Source: Arctopsyche grandis (taxonomy: Eukaryota > Arthropoda > Insecta > Trichoptera > Hydropsychidae). From it: 64,000 nt of DNA. The notes under the pieces are model-generated. The model did no database searches. It saw only the letters and a program-made list of their open reading frames with translations, and had not been told where the DNA came from. The translations under genes and the position numbers were made by a program. Position 1 is the first letter of the stretch. Every line of letters starts with the position of its first letter. Where the stretch lies: positions 7,192,001 through 7,256,000 of the forward strand of contig NC_135360.1 of NCBI RefSeq assembly GCF_051622035.1, given 5' to 3'. Positions 1 through 11,988 of this stretch are shown here, in pieces.

Positions 1-2861
1 AAAAATAACAAAAGTGTAAAAATTAAAAATAAAATCCATAAATCCCATTCTTTGTTTACACTGATCAAAATTAAAATAGTATATAAAAATGTACAAAAGA
101 GAAAGAAAAAATAAAATAAAATAAAACAAAATATGAATAAAAAATAAAATCACAGCGAGGCCCAAATGGAAGAGAGTAGATTAAGATTCCACTCATTCAT
201 CACATTCAAATTAAGAAAGTAATGATGAGCGCAGGTTACCAGATATATATGTTAAGATAATATCCGACAATCTACGCTCCCCAAGGTGGAAAATATCACA
301 TTCAGGGACAGCAGCAACGATTTCATTGAGAAGTCGAATAGCTCTTGGAATAGGAGCCATTCGAAAAAGAACTGTGCGAGCAGCAGGTACAACCATTAAA
401 TGATGATGTCTACCACGCACATAATTATTAGGGACATAAAGTCCCAACTGTTCCAGCAACAACGGGCATGACGTATTACCACGCAATAGCTGGAGAACGA
501 AACGAATTAACGAGAAGTTTCTCCGAAGTTCAAGGGAATTATACCCAAGCATGCCCAAAAGGAAAGGAGTAGGATAGAGATATGGGTAGTACCCATACTC
601 TTTCTTATAAAGAAAACGAAGAAATGCTTTTTGCACTTTTTCTATAATAAGAGAGTAGTTTGCTTCGTGCGGATTCCACACAATTGCATTATACTCTAGC
701 TTACTTCTAACAAGCGAGTTGAAAAGCAAGCGAGAAGACAAGGGGTTGGAGAATAATCTAGCATATCTCAAGACAAATCCAAGTCGACGAAAGGAAACGT
801 CAGCGATTGTCTTGATGTGGTTGTGAAAGGTGAATTGAGGATCAAAAGTGATACCCAAGTCGACCATTGATTCCACGCGCTTCAACAATACGGATCCAAT
901 GGAATATCCGTGACAATAGAGCGAATTCGCACGTCCATAACTCATAATAGCACATTTACTAGTATTCAGTTCAAGCCCTAAACTGGAACTGAACTCTAAA
1001 ACAGCGTTAATATCAGCTTGAAGGAGAGAGGCTTGCCTCTCATCCTTAACAGCAAAGAATAGTTTAACGTCGTCAGCAAACAAGAGACATGAAGCATTGC
1101 GTAGTACTTTTGGGAGGTTATTAATGACTATTGTAAATAGTAAAGGGCCTAAGGTGGACCCCTGAGTTACACCAGATCGCGTAAAAAATGAAGGAGATTC
1201 ATAAATACCATATCTAACAAATTGCTTCCTATCACTAAGATAAGAAGCAAAGAGTTTAAGAAGACGTGGAGAAAAGCCCACTTCAGCTAATCTGATCATA
1301 AGAGCGTCATTGTTGACAAGATCAAATGCTTTTCGAAAGTCAAAGTAGGCTACATCAACTTGTTGTCCACGGTCAACTTTAGACATGGTATAATATGAAA
1401 AGCAGGCAAGATTAGTGGTAGTGGAACGACATGGTGAAAAACCATGCTGCTCATCACACAACAATCTTTTGAACTGCGAAAGAATCAAACGGTGAAGGAT
1501 ATTATCGAAAATTTTGGGAATAGCCGAGATGATAGCAATAGGTCTGTAATTTTCAACCTCATTTTTAGAGCCACTTTTATGAATGGGAATGACTCTAGAT
1601 AATTTCCATTTTTCAGGATAATTACCAGAATCCAGAATAAGGTTAAAAATAAACTGAAGAGGCTCTAAGAGCGAATTACAGCATGCCTTTAATACGTCAG
1701 GGGGCACACCGTCAGGCCCAACAGACCCTTTCAGCTTCAAAATTGCTATCCTAACATCTCCAAGCGAGACCCGCGAAATGTCTATAATAACACCTTCAGT
1801 ACCAATTTGGGAAGCCAAATTAGCATCAAGGGATGGTGATCTCTGATCAAATACAGAGCTAAAAAAACTAGCAAAAGCTTTAGCGATCTCAGGACCGACA
1901 CAACTTTTATTATTAAATGAGAACGAATGCTCAAGGCCATGTGAAATATGCTTACTCTTAATAAATCTGAAAAAGTGGTGAGGATTACTAGCGATAGCAC
2001 TCTCCATCTCTTTGAGATAGAGGGTATAACGCTCACTCACACCACGTTTCACGATCTTCCTAAGAATCCGAAATTTCTCATAGTCACGAAATGATTGGCT
2101 ACGTTTCCATCTTCTATGAGACAACCATTTTGCACGAACATCAGTTATAAGTTTGGACCCAAACCACGGTGGAAAAACCCGACGATGTAGTTCTAAATTA
2201 GGATAACTGATGAACCGAGGAACATAACTGTCAAAAATATTATATAGTGTGTTATACAAAAATTCAACAGCATCACCAGTATTCATGAGGTACATTTGGC
2301 GCCAGTCCATAGAACGAACCTCATTATAAACCAATTCAGAATCAACGCGAGCAAAATTCCACCGTGATGAAGGAATCCCAACAGATGAACAAGCTGAAAC
2401 AGGTCTCACAGAAGACAAAAACAGAAGCTCAATTTGTAATGCATCATGATATAGGTCCTCAGGGATGATCGCAGTTCCTTTTGGGCATAGGATCATCGTT
2501 GCTGACACATTGGATTCATTCACCAACATAATATCAAGCTTACTTGGACTAATGGGTGAACCAACCTGTACTAGGTCGCAATAGGAAATAACAAAATTAA
2601 ATTTATTGCGGACATGAATATTGGCACTAGGCATATTAAAATCACCCATTATTAATAATATGTCACGTTCATTTATGAAATCACGTACATTCATCATATT
2701 TGCAAACAATAACTCATATACATCGTCTTTCGCAGCGGGCGGAATGTAAACAACACAAATAAAAACTCTCGCAAATACAAAATCAACTCTCACCCATAAG
2801 TCCTCGCCAGAAGGAGTTTCAAAGTTCTTCAACCTGACAGACCTATGTATGTATGTATGTA
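1..2861 (-). mobile_element. 5'-truncated non-LTR retrotransposon (Jockey/CR1-like LINE)
   Basis: A LINE on the minus strand. Its 3' UTR (1-210, AT-rich) runs off the left edge of the window. The coding part begins mid-endonuclease near 2846 and is cut by a TATG microsatellite and a hairpin MITE at 2863-3023. No 5' UTR, ORF1 or endonuclease N-terminus is present, as expected for a 5'-truncated insertion. I assign the Jockey/CR1 group by the look of the RT motifs; the exact clade is not secure. Confidence 0.85.
211..2846 (-). CDS. LINE ORF2 remnant: endonuclease C-terminus plus reverse transcriptase
   Basis: This open frame codes for the replication enzyme of a non-LTR retrotransposon. It starts in the second half of an apurinic-type endonuclease, with the GDFN motif near 2645 and a SKLDIM motif near 2530. 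Reverse transcriptase follows: PDGVPPDVLK (about 1700), a RPIAIIS block (about 1535), FDFRKAFD (about 1350), SGVTQGSTLGP (about 1160) and the catalytic FADD (1062-1085). The frame is open to a stop at 211. The same frame stays open upstream to 3102, but those residues come from the neighbouring MITE and Helitron-like DNA. The first half of the endonuclease is missing, so this copy is presumably inactive despite an intact RT domain. Confidence 0.85.
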
Positions 2862-2862
2862 T

Positions 2863-3023
2863 CAGTGGCGTGCGTTGAAATTCTCTCTCTTTTTGTCGTA
2901 CAGCCTTACTTAATGTGCGTGAGCAGGATACAAGAGAAACAGGCTGTTCCCCTTGTATCCTCCTCACGCACATTAAGTAAGGCTGTACGACAAAAAGAGA
3001 GAGAATTTCACCACACGCTAATG
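2863..3023. mobile_element. palindromic hAT-like MITE
   Basis: A 161-bp foldback element. The left arm from CAGTGGCGTGCG is repeated inverted at the right end (CACACGCTAATG); arms of about 70 bp surround a short AGAAACAGGCTG centre. CAGTGGCG-type ends are common in hAT-derived MITEs. The flanks are GTATGTAT and GTATGTAC, close to an 8-bp duplication, but both lie in TATG-repeat DNA. A partial relative is at 53868-53937, and the inner sequence resembles the MITE family at 19751, 23928 and 52131. Confidence 0.7.
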
Positions 3024-3036
3024 GTATGTACGAGTA

Positions 3037-3376
3037 TATATCTGTTTGGCTGTTTGTCTGTTTATCTGTATGTGTTTCTGTCTCGTATAGGCTCCTAAAC
3101 AACTCAACCGATTACGATGGAACTTTCAGGATTTATTGTATGCATGTCGGGGAATCTTACTGTGAAAATACAACGAGAAAAAACCTCTTAATAATAATAT
3201 TCGTAATTACGATTTACTGACGCGCCATTGTGTAATCAAGGAAATGTGTTCATTGGTAACCACGTTAGCAATTGAAGAGACGTTAGTTGAGTTAGTTGGC
3301 TCCAACCATCACATGAAACGGGAACGGGAATTGCATGCCTTATTCTGGCATTGCAACGCATGCCGGGTACAGCTAG
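3037..3376 (+). mobile_element. Helitron-like non-autonomous element, copy 1
   Basis: Begins in TCTGTTTG/TCTGT repeats, continues with CTCGTATAGGCTCCTAAAC and CAACCGATTACGATGGAAC, and ends GCAACGCATGCCGGGTACAGCTAG followed by T in two blocks. Related copies are at 25226-25502 (+) and 40189-40490 (-). The CTAG end next to T fits a Helitron 3' terminus. No Rep/helicase coding is present. The 5' boundary is approximate. Confidence 0.5.
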
Positions 3377-3500
3377 TATGTACATACATACATATAAACG
3401 AATCAATTATCATTGTTTTTTTATTAATACACATAGTTGAGAACTTTTGGACATTGTCACCATTGTAAAGTGCTTCCTGTGATAGCTGCCGTTTTACCTA

Positions 3501-4332
3501 TAAAGGTCTGTTCATACCTAGTCAGCACGTACCGACTTCAGCAGGTATCCGGCCGTACGAAAAGTATTCTTTGGTACATTTTGTATGGGTATATTCATAC
3601 CAACCGTCACGTTTACGCCACGGCAGGCTTACAGCAGTACCCGACATTTCCTGTTCATACCTTACAGCAACATCCGTCAACGTATCGTACCCGTTTTTTT
3701 GGCCATCGTGGAAATATACACGCGAATTGCGTGCCATGAGTCAGCCGCTTTGCTGTTTTGGAGCAATTATCGATAGTGACAGTTGACAGATGTTCAATCT
3801 TTCGACATGGTTTTGGCGCAAATATTTAAAAAAAAAATAATTTTTTACGGAAATATTTAAAAAAATTTTGTCCATCATCCACAAGCTCCTTATACAGTGT
3901 CCAAAACTCTCCTTCGGTTTTTCTATTTTTTAACATGGGATGCACATCAAAACGCTTTCGTTTCTTTTTATCGCCTTCTTGAGCTTCTTCTTCCAACAAC
4001 AGCGCGATTATACATCATTTTTCGTTCGATAAACGTCGAAACATTTTTGCTGACTTGCTGACTGTATTCTGACGCGTAGCTACGAATGCACGTGTATGCA
4101 TTCATATTGCAAGTACTCGACAATACGACGTAAGCAATATTGCGCCGTATCGTCATGGCCTCTAATGTATAAGTAAGCCGATTTTGCCTTGCACTCGGCC
4201 AAATTGCTGTAAACGTGACGTGACCGCGACGTGTAGGTAGATATGAATAGAAATGTAATGAAATGACATATTTGAAACGGAGTCGTGCAGTGCTGAAGCC
4301 GTGCAGTGCTGTTAAGTATGAACAGACCTTAA
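3501..4332 (-). mobile_element. PIF/Harbinger DNA transposon, internally deleted, with TAA duplications
   Basis: The element spans 3504-4329. Its inverted ends AGGTCTGTTCATAC (3504) and GTATGAACAGACCT (to 4329) are exact over 14 bp, and similarity continues inward (AGCAC). TAA lies on both sides (3501-3503, 4330-4332), the 3-bp duplication expected of PIF/Harbinger. A transposase N-terminal remnant sits inside on the minus strand. Degraded relatives are at about 8505-8750 and 31336-31425. Confidence 0.8.
3820..4010 (-). pseudogene. PIF/Harbinger transposase N-terminal remnant
   Basis: Read on the minus strand, this stretch gives an acidic/basic leader (LLLEEEAQEGDKKKRKRF), then DVHPMLKNRKTEGEFWTLYK, then a VDDGQNFFKYFR-like end. 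This is the conserved N-terminal 'WVHP...G.F..L...L..D...FF.YFRM' block of insect PIF/Harbinger transposases, as I know that family. The frame then hits a run of A/T and a stop, and no DDE catalytic core follows. The upstream start lies in another frame, so the gene is broken at both ends. Confidence 0.6.
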
Positions 4333-5466
4333 TACTGTCACTTGGATTACCAAACTTTTTAGACTACCTTTTTGTAAATAATTTCTTTTGATGCTTTTGA
4401 CATGGCTTCGTATATGGAAATACCCATATACAGAATCGTTTTGAATAGACTGAATGAGGTCATTCTCACGGATAGAACTATTACAATCATACAAAAACAG
4501 CTTTTATACAACTTTTTTATATCTAAATAATGCTATCGTTGTCAAATCAAAGCTTCGATTTTCCGCAAACCGATTGATCTCCCCTGCTCCCATCCGGATG
4601 AGGGACGACATTAGCATTTCCGAACGTCCGGCCCTCACCTGACACCTGTCATCGTTAACGTCCGTTCCAGAACTATTGGTTTCCGACGCCTGTCTATTAT
4701 CTTACATTAAAATAAGAATCTTCCTATACGTACGTACAATCCGATGTCGAAACGCTTAGTAAGCTCGATAATTTTCACGTGTCGAGTGGCTGGCCGCAAA
4801 GCCAATAATTTGGCTGAAAAATTGGCTAGCGCTGAAGAAGTCCATATTTTCAGTAGACTTTTGCACACCGCATACAGCGATGCAGTTCCCAGATAGAGCA
4901 CGAAGTCCCCCAGGGACGTTGTCTGGACCTAATCTCTCCCAGACGAGTCGAGTGCCCCAATTGAAGAATCGACACTAGCCCCCCATATGTGAAATAAATT
5001 ATTCATACTTTGCTCACGCACTGCACTGTAGACCAAATTCATTAATGTTAAGAACTAAGACAAATTCAAATTTTATGTTCTTTGAAGATTTCTATACAAC
5101 TCTTATAGTGCTATAGTGCTGATAACGCTCGACAAACATAAATTGATAAAAAGCCTATACTTTGTATAATTTTAGTCGAACTCGCGTCACCCAAATATCC
5201 GGTATATACATACATACATATGTACATATCTAGGTTTACTTGATTTCAAAGAGTTAGACCACTAAGCTAGCGTCGATTCTTCGTAAGGCCTTCTTTTAAT
5301 CATTATTAATCGAAATTGCTTACGTCCGCCATATGAAAAATTTGTAACGGTAATTTTATTTTAACCACTTTTTCATATTAAACAATTAAATACATATATT
5401 AAATTAATTATATTTTTAATGTATTTGAAAAAAAATACAAATTTGAGAATTAAGTTTATTGAAAAT
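4333..5466. other. non-coding stretch, nothing recognised
   Basis: I see no conserved gene, only short chance ORFs. A minus-strand open frame at 4707-4901 (64 codons) stays open a little upstream but matches nothing I recognise. The segment around 5340-5450 is very AT-rich. Confidence 0.5.
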
Positions 5467-5845
5467 AACCAGCAGAATAGACTAATAGACTAAAGCATAT
5501 AATGCTTTGAACAGAGTGGTCACGGGTTCAAATCCCACGGATTTATGACACCAGGTTGATCGTTTCCTATCAGAGTTTGCCAATTTATCTGATTTTAATT
5601 GAAACGGTTCTAATTGAAACATTTTTTCGAAAAACTCGACTTTTCAGCAATCTCGAATTTCGCTAAATTGTATAAAATGCTGCAAATGTACAAATTTGCA
5701 AATGTACAAATGTACAAAATGTATTTACTTTGTATAATACTAACTATACTTGTTTCAAATGTATAATGTTTCTGGCCAGGAAGGCGCATTGGGTTTACCT
5801 TTTAGACTTTCCTGATATATACACATATTATATATGTAAAATAAA
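5467..5845 (+). mobile_element. tRNA-derived SINE, type D head, with CCAGGAAGG hairpin tail
   Basis: The tRNA-like head starts CCAGCAGAATAG, with a B-box-like GGTTCAAATCC near 5525. The shared central domain follows (GATCGTTTCCTATCAGAG, then TTGCCAATTT, then GAAACGGTTC, about 5550-5615). The 3' end is the hairpin CCAGGAAGGC...CTTTCCTG (5776-5814), then an A/T-rich tail with AAATAAATAA. Diverged from the consensus of the other copies. Confidence 0.65.
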
Positions 5846-6737
5846 TAAGTTTGCAGAGAAATTTAAATAAATTTGGCTTGGGTGACGCCGAGTATTTGTA
5901 AACTTCCCCTCAAACGCTACATGGTGCACAGTGGCTCCTTACACATTTTTTTGTCGCCGAAACGGGAGACGCTCCTTAGGGAACCAGTCAAATTGAGGGG
6001 ACAGGAATAAGTCTGCGATAAGCTTGCAGTCATTAATCGAAGCTAGTCCAATTCAGCTTTCTTACTTTGAGCAACTTGTGTTCGGCTCTCATTTGTCTTT
6101 GCTAGCTGGCCATAAATCGCTGCTACCTGTGTCTACCACCTCGCATCCAACCCTCACTTCTTTCCATCCCTTTATGGGAACAGGGGAGGGTTAAGGTGGA
6201 GGGGAGGAGGGTTAGGAAGAGACGTGAAAGTTTTTATTGTTTTGCGAATGGGTTTAATCGCTGTGCGGCGGATCGGTGTAATCTCTCAGGTGACAAACTC
6301 GTCAAGGAATACTAATGGTTTCATTCCTCATTCCTCTCGCATAAATTTTGCGCTGGATTAAAACACATCCGCCTAATCTGCACCGACTGACTAAGTATCT
6401 ACTAACTCTTTGACGACGCTGACTACATTGTAATTAGTCAATGATTTTAGTAAGGAAGGCGTTTTAGTTCATATCGTCTTTTCAAAAGATTGATCAATAT
6501 AAATGAAGGGGTATTTTTACAAGCCTATTTCACTTCGATATCGATTCAGTATCTATTTCTAGTCTTTCGATCGTTTTAAAACTTAGCCATTTTTACTGTT
6601 TACAGGCTGTTTCTTCTGTATCATAACTCATAATAGTCATAACGCTGTGTTTGCTTAAGCGCAAGCGTAGTGAGTCATCGTGCAACACAAAACCGTGCTC
6701 CACTAGTACGAACTTTTAGCTCGCAATTTTACCGATT
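5846..6737. other. non-coding stretch, nothing recognised
   Basis: No recognisable coding, RNA or element termini. It holds a purine-rich segment near 6180-6230. Confidence 0.4.
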
Positions 6738-7240
6738 TAAAATTCAGCACTCTTCCAATTAACCCTTTTAAACGAAAAAAAATAGTGTAGCCAGAACACT
6801 ATCCCAATAAATATGTTTCAATAGAAAATACTCAATATAAAATAGTATTAACAGTGGGGAAAAATCTCAAGTGAAAATACGTTCTTTTGACTTTTGATTT
6901 GAACTGGACTACTACTTAGAGAGATTTAAAAGTTGAAAAGTACTATAAATGAAATATAAAATATCCGACTATAGATTCCAATATTCATTTTGAACAGGAA
7001 ATTGACAGATTTTGAGACATCGACCGAACAACACCAAGATATAGAAAAATCGCGCGATTTAAAAAATACATATACATACGTATGTATATGTATACATACG
7101 TATGTATATGTAAAAATACGTATGTATCTCCGAATCTCGAGTCAATCAACATTTTTTATTACCAGATTCGTGTTCACTGGGCATAGATCTATAAGAAATG
7201 TCATATCTCGTCACTGAACCAAAAAAGTCGTCATTTGTCG
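6738..7240. repeat. dispersed repeat R1, copy 1
   Basis: About 500 bp closely matching 62570-63036; both contain CCGACTATAGATTCCAATAT and GAAATTGACAGATTTTGAGA. Copy 1 carries an extra TACGTATG microsatellite of about 70 bp at 7066-7132. No terminal repeats or coding region were recognised, so the class is unknown. Confidence 0.75.
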
Positions 7241-7559
7241 AACAGTGTTATTATTATTAAAAAATCAAATTTTAAATTTCGAAATTATACAAAATACTAA
7301 TATTCGGTAAAAACATTGGATGAAAATATATTTATACATTTTTTATCGGCAGGCAAATCAAGCTATTTTGATGAGGGAATGATATTTTTAAGAAGGCAGA
7401 TATCATTATACAATTTATTGGCATATAATTCTACATTTACGTATTTAAAAATCCTGGTATTTCAAATTTTCATTCTCAAGATTAATTACTAGCAATAGGC
7501 AATGGAAACTTGTCGGCCGGTCTCTGATCATTAATGACGAGGATAAAGATACAATACAA

Positions 7560-7752
7560 CAAGGGATTGCAGTGCGTCGCAGATGTTTGTAGAAGGGCAC
7601 GTGCCTCACTTTGAGGCCATTCTCAGGATGAGAGCGGCCTCCCTACGTCGTCGGATATTTGTATCGCCAAATTGTTTGCTTGCTGCCGCATCTTTTGATT
7701 TTCTTTCATCTCTGTATGTTCGGTGGATGGAGCTACTTCACCGATCGCTATA
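7560..7752 (+). pseudogene. LINE reverse-transcriptase C-terminal remnant
   Basis: One frame reads MFVEGHVPHFEAILRMRAAS, then LRRRIFVSPNCLLAAAS, and ends VRWMELLHRSL before a stop at 7752. This resembles the extreme C-terminus of RTE/Jockey-type LINE ORF2 proteins (the HV..F.A..R.R..SL.RR......N..L......D..Y..W pattern). Upstream frames are broken. No RT catalytic motif remains. Assigned by pattern only. Confidence 0.45.
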
Positions 7753-8500
7753 AATAGATATTAAATTGATTCATTATTATTACTACTATTTATTATTTAA
7801 ATATTATTTTTACTATTACATAAAAGTTAAACGGCTCCATGCAGTTAGTGGATTTTCACTGTACGCCGAATCATTGGCTTACACGTATTCAAGTGTAGAT
7901 AATGCAAAGCTATGGAGGTTGACCTGTGCAATCGGGGTGCATCACATATTTCGGGAACATGCGGTCAATTTCCGTAGTACGAGTACCTCTACGTGCTACG
8001 AGAGTGCACGTAGAGAGAGTACCTAAAACAATGTTCGATATCTGAAAAGCTCCGACGTGCATAGGTACTTTGTTACCGTATCATGTAAATAAATAATATA
8101 AAACAAAAACGAATGCAACGAAGGGTTGTGGGTGGGGTGGGGGTGGTGGTGGTGGTGCAGGCTGGATGCACGTTCGGAACAATACATGCAAACTTTAGCC
8201 GGAAACGTTTCCGTCCCAACTTTTACACTGTCGGTTCAACTTTTTATACAAGTTTCGAACTCTTACCTTCTGTCTGTGTCATCGGTGGACGGTGGTAAAA
8301 AGTTGAGCTTTTCATTTACTATGGTTTTCGCCGAGTTTCAAAGTCAAAAGTGATTCGATACGCTGGTTTTTCCAACTAGCTACCCATGTTTTGTACGTTG
8401 TGTAGATATAAAATATGACTAATATTACAACTTGTTGTGTAACTGCATCTCCCATCATTCAAAAAGTAGATGTGGCTATTGTCTATAGTTAATTCATATT
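7753..8500. other. non-coding stretch with GGT-rich microsatellite
   Basis: A short GGGTGG/GGTGGT run sits at 8128-8158. Overlapping short ORFs here have low-complexity translations and no family resemblance. Confidence 0.4.
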
Positions 8501-8504
8501 AACA

Positions 8505-8800
8505 CAGCACGTACCGGTAACTGGGCGTAACCATCAATACGAAAAGTATTTTTTGGTACATTTTGTATGGACACATTCATGTCTAACGTAACGTAGACGT
8601 AACAGAAAATAACAACAGTGGCCGAAAAAATCTATTCATACTATACAGCAGTACATGTCACCGTAACGTATCAATCAAACCAGATTTTCTTTGTTCACTG
8701 TGGAAATATTCACAATACATATAAATATTCGATTGATCATGTGACCGAAGTGATATGCCGCGTCTCTTTCCACGATATACGATTCCAAGGACAAAAAAAT
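8505..8800. repeat. degraded relative of the PIF/Harbinger element at 3504
   Basis: Shares blocks such as CAGCACGTACCG and GAAAAGTATT.TTTGGTACATTTTGTATGG with 3525-3600, and later blocks around a GTGGAAATAT motif. The AGGTCTGTTCATAC terminus is absent, so this is a truncated or older copy. Confidence 0.5.
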
Positions 8801-8939
8801 ACATTTCAAAAAAGACAAAAAGAAAAATTCACACGCACTCGACGCAATAGACAATTATTATATACGATAATTGTACATATTATATGGAAGAGAATTACAA
8901 AAACGAAAGAAAAAATAAAATAGAATAATAATATTGTTT

Positions 8940-10220
8940 TATTTTATAATTGTTTTATATTTATAATAATAATGTATTTTATTTGTTCTTTTGTTTTTGT
9001 AATTCTTTTCAATGTCCCCATATTGGGCATTTCGCTCGCATTGGCGTCTCTGCAGAGATGAAATAAGAAGAGACAGCAGCAAAAATTGAGTACGATAATT
9101 AGTTAGGGCTGATTGACCTTTTCAATTCATGGATGCCAAAAGTTCACTTTTTATCACGTGCACAAATGCGTACACCAAGGCCTCTAGTCAATAAATAATA
9201 ATACGATAACAAATATTCATAGCTCAATCTGCTGTAAGATCACCAGATGAATAATTCATTCTATTCATAGAACAGAATCACAAATTTGACCTTCGCCTAC
9301 GGCGCAAGTTTAATACATATATCGAACGTAACAATCCGTATTAATTAAATCGTTAAATCTTTCCACGACGACACAAGCATCCGGGGTGTATTTGACCCGA
9401 GAGAGCATTGTGTCCGGATAACGAGTTATCATTGCGGTCACGTAACGATAGACGGCAGCGCATCCCACCTCATCCCAGCGCTGCCACCATGCGGCTAAAA
9501 TATGTAACCTAGACCGGGCGCCCAGTCTCGAAGCAATTTAAATAAGGGGAAAAACAATAGGACCGACCCAAATCAGGCACGAAACTTCCAGACATACCAC
9601 CACCGCCACCCCCTCCTCCTCACATCCCACCTCGTTGTATAGGTATAGTTGAATATAGAAAAAGTGTGCCTCGGGGTGCGCGCACTCGTTAACTGAGAGT
9701 GTATAATGATGAGCGTCAACACTGGTGCTTTGTTTCGCGCCGACACTAGTTGGGGAATACAAAGTGGGTGTTGGATGCACCACCCCCTGAATGCTTCCCC
9801 CCCCCCTCCTCTTTCCTTTGCTTCCGGTTGCCTTTTGCACTATTTAAGCAAATCCATTTAAAAGCGTCGTATTTCTTACCGAAGTCGCGTACTGAATAGC
9901 ATATGTGTTGAATTCCTGTTCGGTTGGTTGTAAGGATGGTTGTACTGTCCGTTTTTTTTTATTATTCGTAGTTGCAATGTATGGAAAAGATGTTTTTGAT
10001 TTTGTTTATGAAACTTAGAGTTTAAAATAGGATTTTACTTTCTGTGCTGTATTATTTACGGAAATGCTCCACCAAATTTGGAAATAGCCCAATTGATCAT
10101 AAGTAGACTTAGGCGTTGGCTTGGTGCTCTTCAAATATCAATTGACAATAGTGAACCATTTTTTGTGCCAAAAGCATCATCCCAATCCCGATCCTTGATC
10201 ATAAGTGTGCGTCATTATTA
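8940..10220. other. non-coding stretch with C-rich tracts
   Basis: No gene recognised. Holds a CCACC/CCCC-rich zone (9595-9625 and 9780-9812). The GC-richer part around 9360-9480 could be regulatory, but nothing in the sequence proves it. Confidence 0.35.
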
Positions 10221-10223
10221 AAG

Positions 10224-10350
10224 CCCGGACCCAGAGCGTGCCGCGTATCGTTCATATGTTGTAAATGCATTGTTAAAGGTTTGCCGAACCTTTTTTACAA
10301 AGGATTTACAACAATGGAACAATGAGCGGCCCCTTGGCTATCCTACCTCT
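10224..10350. mobile_element. small stem-loop MITE, copy 1
   Basis: Diverged copy of the element at 12384-12508. It keeps the core palindrome GTTGTAAATGCATTGTTAAA / TTTTACAAAGGATTTACAAC around the AAAGGTTTGCCGAACCTTT hairpin. Its terminal CCGG motif has decayed on the right. Confidence 0.55.
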
Positions 10351-10729
10351 AGTCATTATATAGGTAGATAGACTGGTGTTGTACCCGTTGATATTTTAAC
10401 AGCTTATCATGGAAAATAATTGTTACATGAACCGCACCCAAGGATATTGTCGCTAGTGGTTTCAGCAAGCATAGCACTTGCGGTCAGTTTGCAAACTGAT
10501 CGCAATCCCTTCAATCCTCCCCCCAAACTGTCCCCTCATTCCATCCCCGTACACTCACCCAGCCACCCACGGCCGAACATGTCTATACGTGCTTTCGAGT
10601 ATGATTGTAGTACTTATTTTTTGAAATCTGTATACTTATCCATACAAAATTAGGTAGTAAAACACTTAGTAACGATTTAACTCTACTAGGGTTGAAACCT
10701 TTGTTGAAATTTATTTATATATTTTCAAC

Positions 10730-10976
10730 ATATTGTTGCGTAGGGGTGGATTCAGGGATCCGAATGATAGACCAAAGTCAGTTCACAGCATTTATTCATG
10801 AGGTTTACACAGAACTGACGCTCACTCCAGTCCAGTCCAACATGTGTCCCTCCTTTTAAAGGCAAGTAGCCGACTTTTTAGACACGCAGTAGTCCGAACA
10901 GCCCCGCCATTCCCCATAAACGTTATTTCTCACAAATGGTATTCCCTACAAATTCGGAATTTCTACATTACAATAT
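10730..10976 (-). repeat. solo LTR with 4-bp target duplication
   Basis: The 239-bp block 10734-10972 starts TGTTGCG and ends TACATTACA (TG...CA), flanked on both sides by ATAT (10730-10733 and 10973-10976). Its first 80 bp resemble 24170-24250 (the GGTGG.TTCAG, CCAAAGTC and TTCACAG.ATTTATT blocks). A reversed AATAAAT in the first third suggests the source element lay on the minus strand. A TG...CA unit with a 4-bp duplication and no internal region is the signature of a solo LTR, probably Ty3/gypsy-type (inferred). Confidence 0.65.
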
Positions 10977-11895
10977 TTATCAATTAGGTACATATATTCT
11001 TGACTACAATTATTTTATGTATATTGTGCATGAGTATGATATAAAAATTATACGTAGAAAAAATATCTGAAATATTTTGCCTAATCAAACACGCGTGCTT
11101 TGAAATCTCTAGCTACGATACGAATATCATAGGTAGCGATCTTTACGGCCGACAAATCGGGGAGATTATCGCATCATCTGTACGCCCCTAATATGAAATC
11201 AATATCGAAATGTGCTCATACATAATATATGCTTATTACATTTATGTATATAAATTTTGCATCACCTTTCTGTAAAACTTTTTAAAAATTTTTCCAAAAA
11301 AAATACAAATTTTCAGACCCTCCCCTTTCTCTTATTTCAATGGTTCTAGAATAATTTCCGAAATTTTTATTTTCCGGCACAAAAACAACATTCGAAAGTC
11401 GGCTACGTACCGAACCGGTGCAAACACTCTCGAACTTAACGCGGCGGTTACTTTTAATCGAAAAATATTATTCGGAGCTCCCGGGGGAGAGGTTGGGGAA
11501 ATCCCATTTGTCGTCATGGCAACACCCATCCCTCCCCCCCTTTCCAGTCCACCTATTGCCTCCCACCCTCCTGCACTCAGTCTGCAATAATAATATGATT
11601 TTTTTATTCCATTAACTTAAGCACAATTAATTTTTGTTCAAATCGCACAGCCCACCCCTCGAAACCCTAGCCAGTGCCACTCCACCCCCTCTCGCCCCCT
11701 TCATTGTACGTCACAATTCCCCGCGGAGATCCAATCTTAAGTTTCGCCTTTAAATTAGAAACAATTGTGCGACGAAAGCTTTTTATTTCGACTTAAAAGT
11801 CGCCAACATTCAATTCCGGAACGGAATCTCAAGCTCCTTGTTGAAATAAATTATTATAATTAATTTCTATAATAAACTTATATTTTTTTTTTCAG
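10977..11895. other. intronic or 5' flanking DNA of the kinase gene
   Basis: Lies just upstream of the first recognised kinase exon and ends in a polypyrimidine tract and TTCAG acceptor (11883-11895). Holds C-rich stretches at 11525-11580 and 11650-11700. No further kinase exon was found here. Confidence 0.5.
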
Positions 11896-11988
11896 ATTTC
11901 CAAGAGAACAAGAAACGCTGCCAAATCATTTCTACTTTTCGGACTACGAAAGGCACAATGCTGAAATCGCCGCTTTTCACTTGGACAG
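11896..11988 (+). CDS. Fam20C: FAM20C-type kinase, first recognised exon (helix C region)
   Basis: 93 bp. Preceded by a poly-T tract and TTCAG; donor AG|GTACGA. It begins on the third base of a codon and ends two bases into an arginine codon. It encodes [20 protein letters not shown] and [11 protein letters not shown]. The [10 protein letters not shown] helix holds the conserved glutamate that pairs with the N-lobe lysine. Because it starts in mid-codon, at least one more coding exon must lie upstream. Confidence 0.9.

Noticed and set aside
2847-3102. N-terminal ~85 residues of the 963-codon frame as part of the LINE protein
   Set aside because: They are translated from a TATG microsatellite, a palindromic MITE and a Helitron-like copy, and match no LINE domain.
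9437-9500. ATG in a good context (GCCACCATGCGG) as a first exon of the kinase
   Set aside because: It reads only seven codons before a stop, with no donor site that would rescue the frame.
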